Positions 47,282 through 55,795 of a stretch of 61,745 nucleotides of DNA are shown piece after piece. Both the position numbers and the translations under genes were made by a program. Each line of letters begins with the position of its first letter. Position 1 is the stretch's first letter. Origin of the DNA: an uncultured Ruminococcus sp. (GTDB lineage Bacteria; Bacillota; Clostridia; Oscillospirales; Ruminococcaceae); contig CACZPI010000081.1 in assembly GCA_902783005.1 (NCBI GenBank), positions 1-61,745 on the forward strand, in the 5' to 3' direction. A model generated the notes under the pieces. That model was not told the origin of the DNA and searched no databases. It saw only the letters and a list, made by a program, of their open reading frames with translations.

Positions 47282-48436
47282 ATGAAGGTACTCTATACGA
47301 CCGGCCATGCACTTTGGGTGGCTGAAAACGGAAAAGCAACGGAGCTGCCAAGCTACCGGGAGCTCCGCTATCGTGAAACGATCCGGCAGCTCTCCGAAAG
47401 CAAGGCGTGGAAGACTTCGGGACGCGGTGCGCAGTTCATGGGGGTTGCCGAGGTACAGCCGAAGCCGGAGGATGCCTCCGTCTCCTTCGGCGGCATTGCT
47501 GCCGAAAAGGACGGCTTTCTCTATACCATTACGCTTGATGCGTCAAGCGGCATCTACCGGCGCAATTTCTCCGAACGATGCGACCCGGAGGGGCATATCG
47601 TATCCGGAAATGATTTTCGTCCGAGCGCCATCGCGATCCGGGAGAATGACCTGGCCGCCGTGCTCCACCATCCGAACGGACAGGCACACATCGGGCTGTA
47701 TCACCTGCCCCGCGCTGCCTGCACAGAGCTGACAGACGGCGATTCCTGTGAGCTGGATCCCTTCTGGTCGGCCGACGGAAGCAGGCTGCTGTTCTCTACC
47801 TGCGGCATTGCACGCGGCGGCGTGGGAGACATCATTTACGGCCCCTCCTCGGCGGTGGTGTATCATGTCCATACACAGAAAATGGAAACGCTGCTGGAAG
47901 ACGACAAGACGGATTTCCGCGCTCCCAAGGAGGATGCAGCGGGAAATCTGTACTTCATCCGGCAGCCGTACACCCAGCACACCAATGAAGAGGAGGTCAG
48001 TATTCTTGATATTCTCAAGGATGTGCTGCTCTTCCCCTTCCGGCTGGTCAAGGCGATCTTCGGATTTCTCAATGTCTTCTCGATCATGTTCGGCAGGGAG
48101 CCCCTCCAGTCCGGCGGCATCGGCCGTGATACCAAGGCCAAGCAGAAATCCGAACGGGAGATGTTCCTGGAGGATGCCCGCATGAGCATCGAAAGCAGCG
48201 GCAAAAAGGGAAAAATGACTGACGGCGAGGACTTTTATCCGGCAAGCCGCGTGCTGGTGCGGAAAGCTCCGGACGGCACCGAGGAGATCCTTGCAAAATC
48301 GGTCATGGATTATTGCCTGTGCAGCGACGGCGTGGTCTATTCGACCGGTTCGCGCATTCTGCACCGGCAGAATGACGGAACGGTCACGGAGATCACCAAG
48401 GCCAAGTACGCCATGCGGCTGCAGGCCGTTGAATAA
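47282..48436 (+). CDS. Hypothetical protein with propeller-like repeats
   Basis: A 384-residue protein without a signal peptide. Segments such as SCELDPFWSADGSRLLFS and AAGNLYFIRQP resemble TolB/WD40-like blades, so a beta-propeller is likely. A hydrophobic, amphipathic stretch (about 243-272, LLFPFRLVKAIFGFLNVFSI) interrupts it and may associate with the membrane. I do not recognise a named family. Third gene of the operon; ends at a terminator. Confidence 0.6.
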   Translation: MKVLYTTGHALWVAENGKATELPSYRELRYRETIRQLSESKAWKTSGRGAQFMGVAEVQPKPEDASVSFGGIAAEKDGFLYTITLDASSGIYRRNFSERCDPEGHIVSGNDFRPSAIAIRENDLAAVLHHPNGQAHIGLYHLPRAACTELTDGDSCELDPFWSADGSRLLFSTCGIARGGVGDIIYGPSSAVVYHVHTQKMETLLEDDKTDFRAPKEDAAGNLYFIRQPYTQHTNEEEVSILDILKDVLLFPFRLVKAIFGFLNVFSIMFGREPLQSGGIGRDTKAKQKSEREMFLEDARMSIESSGKKGKMTDGEDFYPASRVLVRKAPDGTEEILAKSVMDYCLCSDGVVYSTGSRILHRQNDGTVTEITKAKYAMRLQAVE

Positions 48437-48442
48437 TATATT

Positions 48443-48475
48443 GCAGCGCCCCGCAGTGGAGCGCTGTATTTTTTT
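48443..48475 (+). terminator. Terminator of C39/NUDIX/propeller operon
   Basis: Stem CAGCGC (48444-48449) with GCGCTG (48461-48466) followed by TATTTTTTT. Confidence 0.8.
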
Positions 48476-48483
48476 CAGAAAGC

Positions 48484-48510
48484 TGTAACACTATCCGCAT
48501 CGGCTGCGTT
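48484..48510 (+). promoter_or_regulatory. Candidate ECF-sigma-type promoter
   Basis: TGTAAC (48484-48489), 17-base spacer and CGTT (48507-48510) match the general TGTAAC...CGT pattern of extracytoplasmic-function sigma promoters. It sits just before the sigma gene, which would give autoregulation. Confidence 0.5.
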
Positions 48511-48562
48511 TGTTATAGATGAAAGCCAAAATGCGCAATTTGCTTTTACAAGGAGAAGTCCA

Positions 48563-49123
48563 ATGACAGATCGTGAATTACACCGGCTTGTCAGCGATTC
48601 TCAGGAGGAGGGATTCAGGGAACTGTTCTTGCAGTATCAGGCCTATGTCTACAAGATCGTCTGGGGTAGGATCAAGGATGTCGGCACAGCGCAGGACGCT
48701 GAGGACTGCGTAAGCGAAGTCTTTTTGCAGATATTCCTGCATTTCAGGGAGATCGCAGAAGGCTCGCTGCGTGCCTACATCGGTACGGTCGCCAAGCACA
48801 AGGCCATTGATTACGCAAGACGGCTCGGAAATGCAGGCGCACATCTTTCGGGAGACGGGGAGCTTCCGGAGGATGTTGCTTCAGGGGAAAATATCGCAGA
48901 ATCAGTCGAATCTGCACTGGAACACCGGCAGCTATTCGATGCGATCCGCGCTCTCGGGGAGCCGGATGCAAGCATTCTGATCCTGCGGTATTTCTATGAT
49001 CTGAAATCGCCGGAAATTGCCCGGCGCCTGCAGCTCCGCCCTGTATCCGTCCGCGTCCGGATGAACCGGGCGCTGGGAAAGCTGCGCCGGATCCTCGCAC
49101 AGGAATCCCCGCATGAGAAATGA
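48563..49123 (+). CDS. ECF RNA polymerase sigma factor
   Basis: A 186-residue sigma-70 family protein with region 2 (about 20-85; AQDAEDCVSEVFLQIFLHF matches the -10 binding segment) and region 4 (about 125-180; DLKSPEIARRLQLRPVSVRVR helix-turn-helix). The RILRYFYDLKSPEIA-type motif and short region between them fit the ECF class. Overlaps the next gene by 11 bases. Related sigma/anti-sigma pairs control cellulosome genes in some clostridia. Confidence 0.93.
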   Translation: MTDRELHRLVSDSQEEGFRELFLQYQAYVYKIVWGRIKDVGTAQDAEDCVSEVFLQIFLHFREIAEGSLRAYIGTVAKHKAIDYARRLGNAGAHLSGDGELPEDVASGENIAESVESALEHRQLFDAIRALGEPDASILILRYFYDLKSPEIARRLQLRPVSVRVRMNRALGKLRRILAQESPHEK

Positions 49124-50297
49124 GGTGAGAGCTTTGAAACTGAAATCGCGTCTGAAACACCTGAAGCATGCTGATTCCAAGACCTCGGATGCCATTATGG
49201 AGCAATACCCGCCGGACTGGGACGGTGAACGGCTGTTTCAAAAAACATATGCAGCATTCCGGGAGCAGGAATCCGGAGAGATCACGCCGGAGGATGCACA
49301 GCCGCCTGTCCGGAATCGTCTGACACGCATTGTCCGCTTTGGCGGCTACGGGATCGCCGCAGCCATGTATATCGGACTGATCGTCGGCATTGTCCGGCTG
49401 ACACAGCTCCCGCCGCCGGAGATCCTGCGCGTGCCGGAGGAAACCCCAACTGCTGCCGTTTCGCAGACCACACTCGCAGAATCAGAAACAGCCGCCCCTC
49501 CGGAAACATCGGAGCCGCCCGAGCAGGAACCGGCCGTCCATACAGATGCCCCTGCGCAGACAGATGCACCCACATCCGCCGCGGCAGAAGAATCCCATGC
49601 TGTGACCGATGCGCCCGCGCAGACGGATGCCGCAGAGACGCCCGCAACGGTTCCCGCCGTCACCCCGACAACGGCTGCACCGATTGTGACCACCGCCGGG
49701 CAGGAACCCCCCCCTCCCCCGGCTTCTGCGCAGACAGTCACCGAAACCACCGCACCGGACAACACCATCAGTCCGGTCGTAACGGCGGCGCCCACAGAGC
49801 CGGAGCCGACTGAGGATGAACCCGCACCGCCCGGAGATGCCACAACACCACAAGCCCTCGGGCATTTTGAGGTTATTCCCAGCAATGGCGGGCAGCTCCC
49901 GAAATTCACCTATGTGCGCGATACCGATGCACCGGTTGAGGAGCATGAGCACAGCTTTGCCGCCGAGGGATTTACAGTCACTTCCGAGCAATGGATGAAT
50001 GAAACGCAGGATTACCGTTCCAAGATGATCCAGATCGAGGACAGTGAGGGGCAGACCTATCTGGTGTATGTCTTCCGGTATGAGTACTTCGGGACGCAGT
50101 TCAATCCGGAGGCGCATTCGGTCTGCTATTCATACAGCATTGACGGACGGCCTGCGTATGTCATGACAGATGAGAGCGAAGGAAGTCTGTGTACGATTTA
50201 CTGGGATGACGGCTGTCATGTCTGTGCCATCTATTCACAGCGCAAGGATCAGGCAAAAATGGAGCTTCTGATCCGAAGCGAGATCAATCTTGATTAA
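49113..50297 (+). CDS. Single-pass membrane protein, putative anti-sigma factor/sensor
   Basis: A 394-residue protein: cytoplasmic N-terminus (about 1-72), one transmembrane helix (about 76-96), a very long Pro/Thr/Ala/Glu-rich extracellular linker (about 100-250) and a C-terminal extracellular domain (about 250-394) of unrecognised type. Position and topology fit an anti-sigma factor that senses outside signals, like RsgI-type proteins, but the N-terminal domain is not a clear RsgI or zinc anti-sigma domain. Start may be ATG 49113 or, with a perfect GAGGTGA site, TTG 49134. Confidence 0.7.
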   Translation: MRNEVRALKLKSRLKHLKHADSKTSDAIMEQYPPDWDGERLFQKTYAAFREQESGEITPEDAQPPVRNRLTRIVRFGGYGIAAAMYIGLIVGIVRLTQLPPPEILRVPEETPTAAVSQTTLAESETAAPPETSEPPEQEPAVHTDAPAQTDAPTSAAAEESHAVTDAPAQTDAAETPATVPAVTPTTAAPIVTTAGQEPPPPPASAQTVTETTAPDNTISPVVTAAPTEPEPTEDEPAPPGDATTPQALGHFEVIPSNGGQLPKFTYVRDTDAPVEEHEHSFAAEGFTVTSEQWMNETQDYRSKMIQIEDSEGQTYLVYVFRYEYFGTQFNPEAHSVCYSYSIDGRPAYVMTDESEGSLCTIYWDDGCHVCAIYSQRKDQAKMELLIRSEINLD

Positions 50298-50312
50298 AAG
50301 GAGGAATGTATC

Positions 50313-52157
50313 ATGAAAATTCGGCTGATGACCATTCTGGCGGCAACGATGATGGGGATGTCTGTCATTTACCCCGGGATGGTTCATGCGGAGGAGACAA
50401 CGGATATTCAGCCGCTGGTTCCGCAAAGCTACCAGCAGGCAGAGGATTTTGTCAATGCCTACGGAACATCGCGCGTGGTTGCCGATCAGATCATTACGGT
50501 TTTTCAGGAATACAAAAGCAGCGTATACAGCTATACGGTGGGCTCGGACACCTGCCCTGTTTCCGAACTCGGAAACAGCAGACCGACGGTTGTGATTCCC
50601 TGCGCGGAGAGCTACCATGAGGTTTTTGATGTGCTGGAATCCCCTTATCAATATGAGGTCGTGGCATTCACACCGCCTAAGGAAACGCAGGTCACTGTCA
50701 CGCTGACGCGGTGGAATCAGAACGTGCCGTATAACGATCACAGATTTTGCTTTGTCTCAGACGCAGAGGGTTTCGCGACACAAACCGATATGTATGGATG
50801 GCTGCCCGACAGCTACGGGGAATACAATGAATATGTCCGGAATTACGGTGATGTTTCCGTGCATGACGAATACATCATCTACTGCGGCAAGGAAAGCAGC
50901 AGCACGGGCTCGACCATTCAGATGGAGCAGCACGGTACGGCGCAGATTGAAGAGGTGCTTGAACAAAGATGCAGCTATATTGAGACGAATGCATGGGACG
51001 GCAATTCAGCGCCTGTCATCAAGGTCTATAAGGCAGTCACGGACGGCACAGTGGAGATCACCTGGACGACCGGACGGGAATGGGACAAGAGTGCCCCGCC
51101 GGAAAAGACCGAAACACGCACCTTTTCCGTCAGTGAGAACGGCAAGCACATTCAGGATGTGACCGGCGCCTATACCGCGACTGACGTTCCCGGGGATGTG
51201 AATGCAGACGGCACTTTCAGCGTGCTGGATGTGGTCACGCTCCAGAAATGGCTCTGCCCTGCGGCAGATGCGAAGCAGACGACCGCCCTTTCCGACTGGC
51301 AGGCGGGTGATCTGAACGGTGACGGGATCCTCGATATTCTGGATCTGGCACTGATGAAGCACAAACTGACGGCACGGGTGGAGGATGCCTTTCATCTGCT
51401 GGCGGTCAATGACATGAGCATGGATCAGGATGCACATACAGAATGGACAGGCAAGATCCTGCGTTCGGCAGAGGAAGCCGCGGCGGAAATGGCCGTTTGG
51501 CTCACTGATGACGATGCATCCGTCACGCCGCCGAAGGACAGCTTCTTTGAACGCTATGTGCTGGTGGTGCTCTACAGCCCTGCGCGTGCCGGGAATCAGT
51601 ATTCCATGATCAACCAGATCTATCCGGAGAACGGTGCTGTCCATGTGGAAACGCTCACGGAAATTCCGGAGATTGCCACGCCGGACATGCTGTACAGGCA
51701 GTATGCATATGCCGCAGACCGAAGCGCATTGGAAGGGATCGACGAATTTGTCTTTTCCGATCATCCTACCACCTACAGCTACGAACAGTCCAATGATGCC
51801 CAGACACTCTACAAGGTATGGTGTCAGCAAACTGTCACCTTCGCGCCGCCCTCTCCTGAGATCGTAGAGGATGGCTTTATTGCGGTATTCCATGGAGATT
51901 ATAACGGACTTGTCTACGAGACCTATGTCTACAATTCCCCCTACGACAGCGACAACAACGGATATCTCCTCACGCATACTGCGTCACTCCCCGGTCACAC
52001 GGATGATCCGGTGGTTCTTGGCAGCCAGTTTGTTGAATGGACGGATGATGTATTCACCAATGCCGAGAAAAACCATGCCTATGATTATGTATCAGTCCCC
52101 GATGCCACTGTGGTATATACCATTGAGGAATTCCGGGAGCTGTTTCTGAAAAACTGA
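50313..52157 (+). CDS. Secreted dockerin protein, unrecognised flanking domains
   Basis: A 614-residue exported protein: signal peptide (1-26), an N-terminal domain (about 30-290) I do not recognise, an internal dockerin (about 293-352; GDVNADGTFSVLDVVTLQK and GDLNGDGILDILDLALMK) and a C-terminal domain (about 356-614). The dockerin is internal, not terminal. AGGAGG precedes the ATG, 15 bases after the putative anti-sigma gene, so it belongs to the sigma operon and may be its structural or sensory output. Confidence 0.85.
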   Translation: MKIRLMTILAATMMGMSVIYPGMVHAEETTDIQPLVPQSYQQAEDFVNAYGTSRVVADQIITVFQEYKSSVYSYTVGSDTCPVSELGNSRPTVVIPCAESYHEVFDVLESPYQYEVVAFTPPKETQVTVTLTRWNQNVPYNDHRFCFVSDAEGFATQTDMYGWLPDSYGEYNEYVRNYGDVSVHDEYIIYCGKESSSTGSTIQMEQHGTAQIEEVLEQRCSYIETNAWDGNSAPVIKVYKAVTDGTVEITWTTGREWDKSAPPEKTETRTFSVSENGKHIQDVTGAYTATDVPGDVNADGTFSVLDVVTLQKWLCPAADAKQTTALSDWQAGDLNGDGILDILDLALMKHKLTARVEDAFHLLAVNDMSMDQDAHTEWTGKILRSAEEAAAEMAVWLTDDDASVTPPKDSFFERYVLVVLYSPARAGNQYSMINQIYPENGAVHVETLTEIPEIATPDMLYRQYAYAADRSALEGIDEFVFSDHPTTYSYEQSNDAQTLYKVWCQQTVTFAPPSPEIVEDGFIAVFHGDYNGLVYETYVYNSPYDSDNNGYLLTHTASLPGHTDDPVVLGSQFVEWTDDVFTNAEKNHAYDYVSVPDATVVYTIEEFRELFLKN

Positions 52158-52170
52158 ATACAGGATACAG

Positions 52171-52208
52171 GCCGGTGGACACAGCGTTCACCGGCTTATT
52201 TCATTTTT
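52171..52208 (+). terminator. Terminator of sigma/dockerin operon
   Basis: Stem GCCGGTG (52171-52177) with CACCGGC (52189-52195), followed by TTATTTCATTTTT. Confidence 0.7.
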
Positions 52209-52231
52209 AGAAAATTATTTTGAAAAAACCC

Positions 52232-52260
52232 TTGACAAGTATATCGGAATGTGATATAAT
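52232..52260 (+). promoter_or_regulatory. Promoter of padR operon
   Basis: Perfect TTGACA (52232-52237), 17-base spacer, perfect TATAAT (52255-52260). Confidence 0.85.
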
Positions 52261-52319
52261 CGAATCAAGATATAACGGAATCCGATACACCCGGAACCGT
52301 TATATCGGGAATCGTATAC
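52240..52319 (+). promoter_or_regulatory. Three operator-like repeats, probable PadR autoregulatory sites
   Basis: Three related imperfect palindromes lie at 52240-52258, 52271-52288 and 52301-52319, each with a TATA(T/A)C..GGAAT..GTATAC-like core. Their starts are 31 and 30 bases apart, close to three helix turns, and the first covers the promoter spacer and -10 box. This fits repression by the PadR protein encoded just downstream. Confidence 0.65.
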
Positions 52320-52347
52320 GAAATCAATTCCGAAAGGCGGGATCTGA

Positions 52348-52671
52348 ATGAATTTTGCAAACGGGGCACTGACAGAGGCGGTGTACTATATCCTGCTCTC
52401 TTTGCTCGAAGCGCGGCACGGCTACGGCATCATGCAGAATGCCGAGGAGCTGTCCCACGGGCGCGTGAAGCTGGCGGCAGGCACACTGTACGGCGCGATC
52501 AACACCTTGCTGGAAAAGGGCTGGATCACGGCGCTTCCCGGCGCGAAAAACTCACGGAAAAAGGAATACATCATCACCGATGCCGGCCGGCAGACGCTTC
52601 TGCGGGAGCTGGCAAGACTCGAAGAGCTGGTCAATAACGGCAAGGCTTTATTGAAGGAGGAATCACTATGA
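52348..52671 (+). CDS. PadR-family transcriptional regulator
   Basis: A 107-residue winged-helix protein with the PadR signature LLSLLEARHGYGIMQ and LAAGTLYGAINTLLEKGWI. These proteins repress drug- or stress-response genes and usually their own promoter. The stop overlaps the DUF2812 gene by four bases, the usual pairing. AAAGGCGGG precedes the ATG. Confidence 0.93.
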   Translation: MNFANGALTEAVYYILLSLLEARHGYGIMQNAEELSHGRVKLAAGTLYGAINTLLEKGWITALPGAKNSRKKEYIITDAGRQTLLRELARLEELVNNGKALLKEESL

Positions 52672-53192
52672 GAACGGTACTGCATAAATGGTTCTGGGTA
52701 TGGGACTACGACAAGGAAGAAAAATGGCTGAATCAGAAGGCCGCCGAGGGGCTTGCGCTGGTTGCAACAGGCATTTGCCGGTATGAATTTGAGGACTGTG
52801 AACGCGGGGAATATCTCTACCGCCTCGAGCTGCTGGAGAACCATCCGGATTCCCCGGAAAGCCGGAAATATCTGGAATTTCTCGAGGAAGCCGGTATCGA
52901 GCGCGTCGGGAGCTATATGCGCTGGGTATACCTGCGCAAGAAGGCAGCCGACGGACCGTTTGACCTGTTCTCAGACTACGAGAGCCGCATCCAACACCTG
53001 AACCGCATTCTCTGGCTGCTGGTGCCGATCACGCTGCTCAATCTCGGCATGTTCCTTATCGGCCTGAATCAGTCGCTTGGCTGGGTGCCCTTCCTGAATC
53101 TGGCTGTCGGTCTTCTGTGCTTATACGGCGTGATCCGCTTCCTGATTCGCAAGAACAAATACAAAAAGGAACGCGAGATCTCCGAAAACTAA
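52668..53192 (+). CDS. DUF2812 membrane protein
   Basis: A 174-residue protein: soluble N-terminal DUF2812 domain starting with the WFWVWDYDKEEKWLNQKA motif, then two helices near the C-terminus (about 120-165). DUF2812 proteins follow PadR regulators in many Firmicutes and may act as membrane partners or targets. Precise role unknown. Confidence 0.9.
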   Translation: MRTVLHKWFWVWDYDKEEKWLNQKAAEGLALVATGICRYEFEDCERGEYLYRLELLENHPDSPESRKYLEFLEEAGIERVGSYMRWVYLRKKAADGPFDLFSDYESRIQHLNRILWLLVPITLLNLGMFLIGLNQSLGWVPFLNLAVGLLCLYGVIRFLIRKNKYKKEREISEN

Positions 53193-53198
53193 AATAAA

Positions 53199-53233
53199 CC
53201 CCGCATCACTTGCCGTGATGCGGGAATTCTTAT
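53199..53233. terminator. Terminator between DUF2812 and AraC genes
   Basis: Stem CCCGCATCAC (53200-53209) with GTGATGCGGG (53215-53224); the T-rich tail is stronger on the minus strand. Confidence 0.65.
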
Positions 53234-54024
53234 CTGCTGTGCTCGCGGTATTCGGTCGGGGTCATGCCGGTATGCTGCTTGAAATGCCGCATGAAATGGA
53301 ATTCCCCGGAATAACCGCTCTGCTCTGCGACCTCACGAAGCGTCAGCGTAGTGGAGGTCAGAAGATTCTGTGCATGGAGGATCCGCGATTCAGAAATATC
53401 TGCGGTCACGCTGCACCCAAAGAGCTTTTTATAGGTATGCTGGAAGGAGGACTGGCTCATGGAAAGCTCCTTCGCCATTTCCTCGACGCTGCCGATTTTC
53501 CGCGTATCCTGGTAGATCCGCTGACGAAGGCGGACAAGTGCATCGTCATGGATGCCATTGCCCTGCTCCGCAACCGTTCCCAGCAGCAGCCTTGCAAGCT
53601 GATAGAACACATGGAAGAGCTGCAGCCGGACGATCTCTTCCTTGTAGGGCTTTTCGGAATAGAATTCATAGGTCATATTCCGGATGACGGCGCTCAGACC
53701 GGAGATCTGCCCGAGATGCGTCGGGACGCCGAACGGAATGCCGAGCTTCTGCAAAAGCGCTGCATCTGCACCGGAAGCAGTAAAATGGATCCAGTCGTCA
53801 ATATAGGTCTCCTCACATGCACTGTACCATTCCGGCATTCCTGCTGGATACAGGATGAAGGAATCCGGTCTGACCATGTAGTCAATACCGTCAATGCGAA
53901 AGATCGCAGGCGATTTGATCAGCAGAAACAGCCAGTTGTCTCCCATGCCGTTCGGCCGGTCAATGCAGAATGTGGACTCGTGTTCATGATGGTAGCCGAT
54001 GCTTGTGACTTTCAAAAAGCTCAC
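53230..54024 (-). CDS. AraC-family transcriptional regulator
   Basis: A 264-residue regulator with an N-terminal cupin-like ligand-binding domain (about 10-140) and a C-terminal double helix-turn-helix (about 165-262; SVEEMAKELSMSQSSFQHTY and the second helix with GYSGEFHFMRHFKQ). Such proteins control sugar-use genes. Start codons are unusual: GTG at 54024, or TTG at 54015 which has GGGGGTGA five bases upstream; no ATG is suitable. No clear target operon adjoins it. Confidence 0.9.
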   Translation of the reverse strand: MSFLKVTSIGYHHEHESTFCIDRPNGMGDNWLFLLIKSPAIFRIDGIDYMVRPDSFILYPAGMPEWYSACEETYIDDWIHFTASGADAALLQKLGIPFGVPTHLGQISGLSAVIRNMTYEFYSEKPYKEEIVRLQLFHVFYQLARLLLGTVAEQGNGIHDDALVRLRQRIYQDTRKIGSVEEMAKELSMSQSSFQHTYKKLFGCSVTADISESRILHAQNLLTSTTLTLREVAEQSGYSGEFHFMRHFKQHTGMTPTEYREHSR

Positions 54025-54046
54025 CCCCGGAATTTTCTCATCTTCG

Positions 54047-54076
54047 ATTATACCACAAAAAATGCGGAATTGTCAA
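54047..54076 (-). promoter_or_regulatory. Promoter of AraC gene
   Basis: TTGACA (54071-54076), 18-base spacer, TATAAT (54047-54052) on the minus strand. Confidence 0.8.
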
Positions 54077-54102
54077 GCGCACGGAACACGCGAAAACATA
54101 CG

Positions 54103-54132
54103 AAAAATCCCCTCCGGATCGCCGGAGGGGAT
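54103..54132 (-). terminator. Terminator of leucine-rich repeat gene
   Basis: An 11-bp stem (54107-54117 with 54122-54132) is followed by TTTTT on the minus strand. Confidence 0.75.
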
Positions 54133-54141
54133 GCATTGCGC

Positions 54142-55554
54142 TTATTCTGCGGCAGCACGGTAGCCATCGTGCTCGAGGATCCACTCGCAGACCAGCTTGC
54201 GGAGAATGTCGCTGTCGTAGCTCTTGCCGGTGATCTGGAAGATCAGCCCTGCCGGCTTCCAGAGATCATTCCAGAATTCCTCATTGGCAAAGGAATTGAG
54301 ATCGGTATAGGCAACGATCTTCTCGGTGCTGTCCGCCATGATCTGGTATTCGCTGAGCATGGAGGGCGATACATCATGACCTGTGATCTTCCAGGTCTCC
54401 TTGAATACAGCCTGCTGATCCTTGTCAAATCCGTAGCAGATGACCTGTGTCACGGTGCGGCGGATCTCATCGGTCTGTACATGGGCAATGACTGCGCCCT
54501 GCTTGACACGCTTGAGCACGCTCGAACGGATATCGAGCATCTCGGCCGGAACACCGCTGTCGCTTTCCTTGATCTCCAGGCGGCTGCATCCGGCAGCGCC
54601 CTTAACGCGGGACAGGCCGATCTTATACAGGGTCTCGGGCTTGTCAGCCTCACGGATCGGCGGGCGGAACTGTGTTCCGAGGAATGCCTTGTCTCTGATG
54701 ATGGTGCTCTCCACATCCGGAATAATAACCTTCTTCAGATTCGGGTTGTTGTGGAAGGCAAGCTGACGAATGTAGCGAAGTCTCGGATTCTTGGGATCGC
54801 CCGGCAGAGTCAGCTCCGACAGGTCATTATTCTCAAAGGCACAGATGCCGATGGTCATGACAGTCTGCGGGATGGTGACGGACTTCAGACCGCAGTCGGC
54901 AAACGCAAAACGTGCAATTTCCTTGGTACCCTCCGGGATCACGACGGTATCCGCAGTCCCGAAGTAATCATAAATCACACCGTCCTCTTCATAGAAATCA
55001 CCGAATGCCTCCTGCGCCCACGGCGTACCGGTGAAGGCATGCATGCCGAAGACGATGGTCTGACGGTGATCTGCCTCCTCAAAGCCGTAATCATCATTGG
55101 ACAGGCTCTCGGTCAGATGCTGCATCCGGCCGCGCAGGATGATCTCAATGTCGATCAGGCTGGTGCAGCCGTTGAATGCTGCATAATGAATGCGGCGCAT
55201 GGTACGCGGGAGCACGACCTCCTCAAGTGCAGTGCAGTTTTCAAAAGCACGGATACCCAGATCGGTGATGCCTTCTTCCACCACGAGGCTGCGGATCTCG
55301 CCCTTGACCTCATCCCACGGTGCTGCCTCGAGATCACCGGAATAGAAATCTGCTACGCCGCCGTTGCCGCTCAGGGTCAGCGTTCCACTCTCATCGAGAT
55401 CCCATGTGATGCAGTCATTCTGTCTGCGCCCGGGTACACGGTTTTCGATCACCTGCTCCTCAGGCTCTTCATTGGTGAGGATATCCTCATTTTCCGGAGA
55501 GGTGTTCTCCGCTGCTGCTGTCTCCGGTACGGTATTTTCGTTCATCATACTCAT
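54142..55554 (-). CDS. Leucine-rich repeat protein (BspA/LRR_5 type), no signal peptide
   Basis: A 470-residue protein with an acidic N-terminus, a CITWDLDESGTLTLSGNG motif that commonly starts BspA-type regions, and repeats such as LGIRAFENCTALEEVVLP, IARFAFADCGLKSVTIP and IRQLAFHNNPNLKKVIIP (about 60-300). The C-terminal third is not recognised. BspA-type proteins are usually surface-exposed, yet no signal peptide or anchor is visible, so it seems cytoplasmic. AGGAGA precedes the ATG. Confidence 0.82.
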   Translation of the reverse strand: MSMMNENTVPETAAAENTSPENEDILTNEEPEEQVIENRVPGRRQNDCITWDLDESGTLTLSGNGGVADFYSGDLEAAPWDEVKGEIRSLVVEEGITDLGIRAFENCTALEEVVLPRTMRRIHYAAFNGCTSLIDIEIILRGRMQHLTESLSNDDYGFEEADHRQTIVFGMHAFTGTPWAQEAFGDFYEEDGVIYDYFGTADTVVIPEGTKEIARFAFADCGLKSVTIPQTVMTIGICAFENNDLSELTLPGDPKNPRLRYIRQLAFHNNPNLKKVIIPDVESTIIRDKAFLGTQFRPPIREADKPETLYKIGLSRVKGAAGCSRLEIKESDSGVPAEMLDIRSSVLKRVKQGAVIAHVQTDEIRRTVTQVICYGFDKDQQAVFKETWKITGHDVSPSMLSEYQIMADSTEKIVAYTDLNSFANEEFWNDLWKPAGLIFQITGKSYDSDILRKLVCEWILEHDGYRAAAE

Positions 55555-55611
55555 GTGGATTCTCCTGTTCTTCTAAAAATGATGGCTTTCTTCTGACAGA
55601 AAGAGAGCCTT

Positions 55612-55671
55612 GCCGGGCCTCCCGGCAATGCTTATTGTATTTATTATACCATAGACTTTAAGTAAAGTCAA
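55612..55671 (-). promoter_or_regulatory. Promoter and leader hairpin of LRR gene
   Basis: TTGACT (55666-55671), 17-base spacer, TATAAT (55643-55648) on the minus strand. The transcript would carry an early TTGCCGGG/CCCGGCAA hairpin (55612-55630). Confidence 0.7.
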
Positions 55672-55735
55672 TCAGAAATTTCAAATTTATGGCTCTGAAT
55701 GCAAAAAACATCTGCCCCGGATGCGCGGATCCCCG

Positions 55736-55764
55736 TTGACAAATCCTTTCTTTTATAGTATAAT
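55736..55764 (+). promoter_or_regulatory. Promoter of NlpC/CHAP-like dockerin gene
   Basis: Perfect TTGACA (55736-55741), 17-base spacer, perfect TATAAT (55759-55764). Confidence 0.85.
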
Positions 55765-55795
55765 GGGAATATCTTAATTCAGGAGGCAGAATACC

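Noticed and set aside
49346-50117. Gly/Ser/Val-rich minus-strand frames
   Set aside because: They mirror the Pro/Thr/Ala-rich linker of the putative anti-sigma protein.
53215-55596. 793-residue plus-strand frame
   Set aside because: It spans the antisense of two good minus-strand genes, their promoters and the terminator between them.
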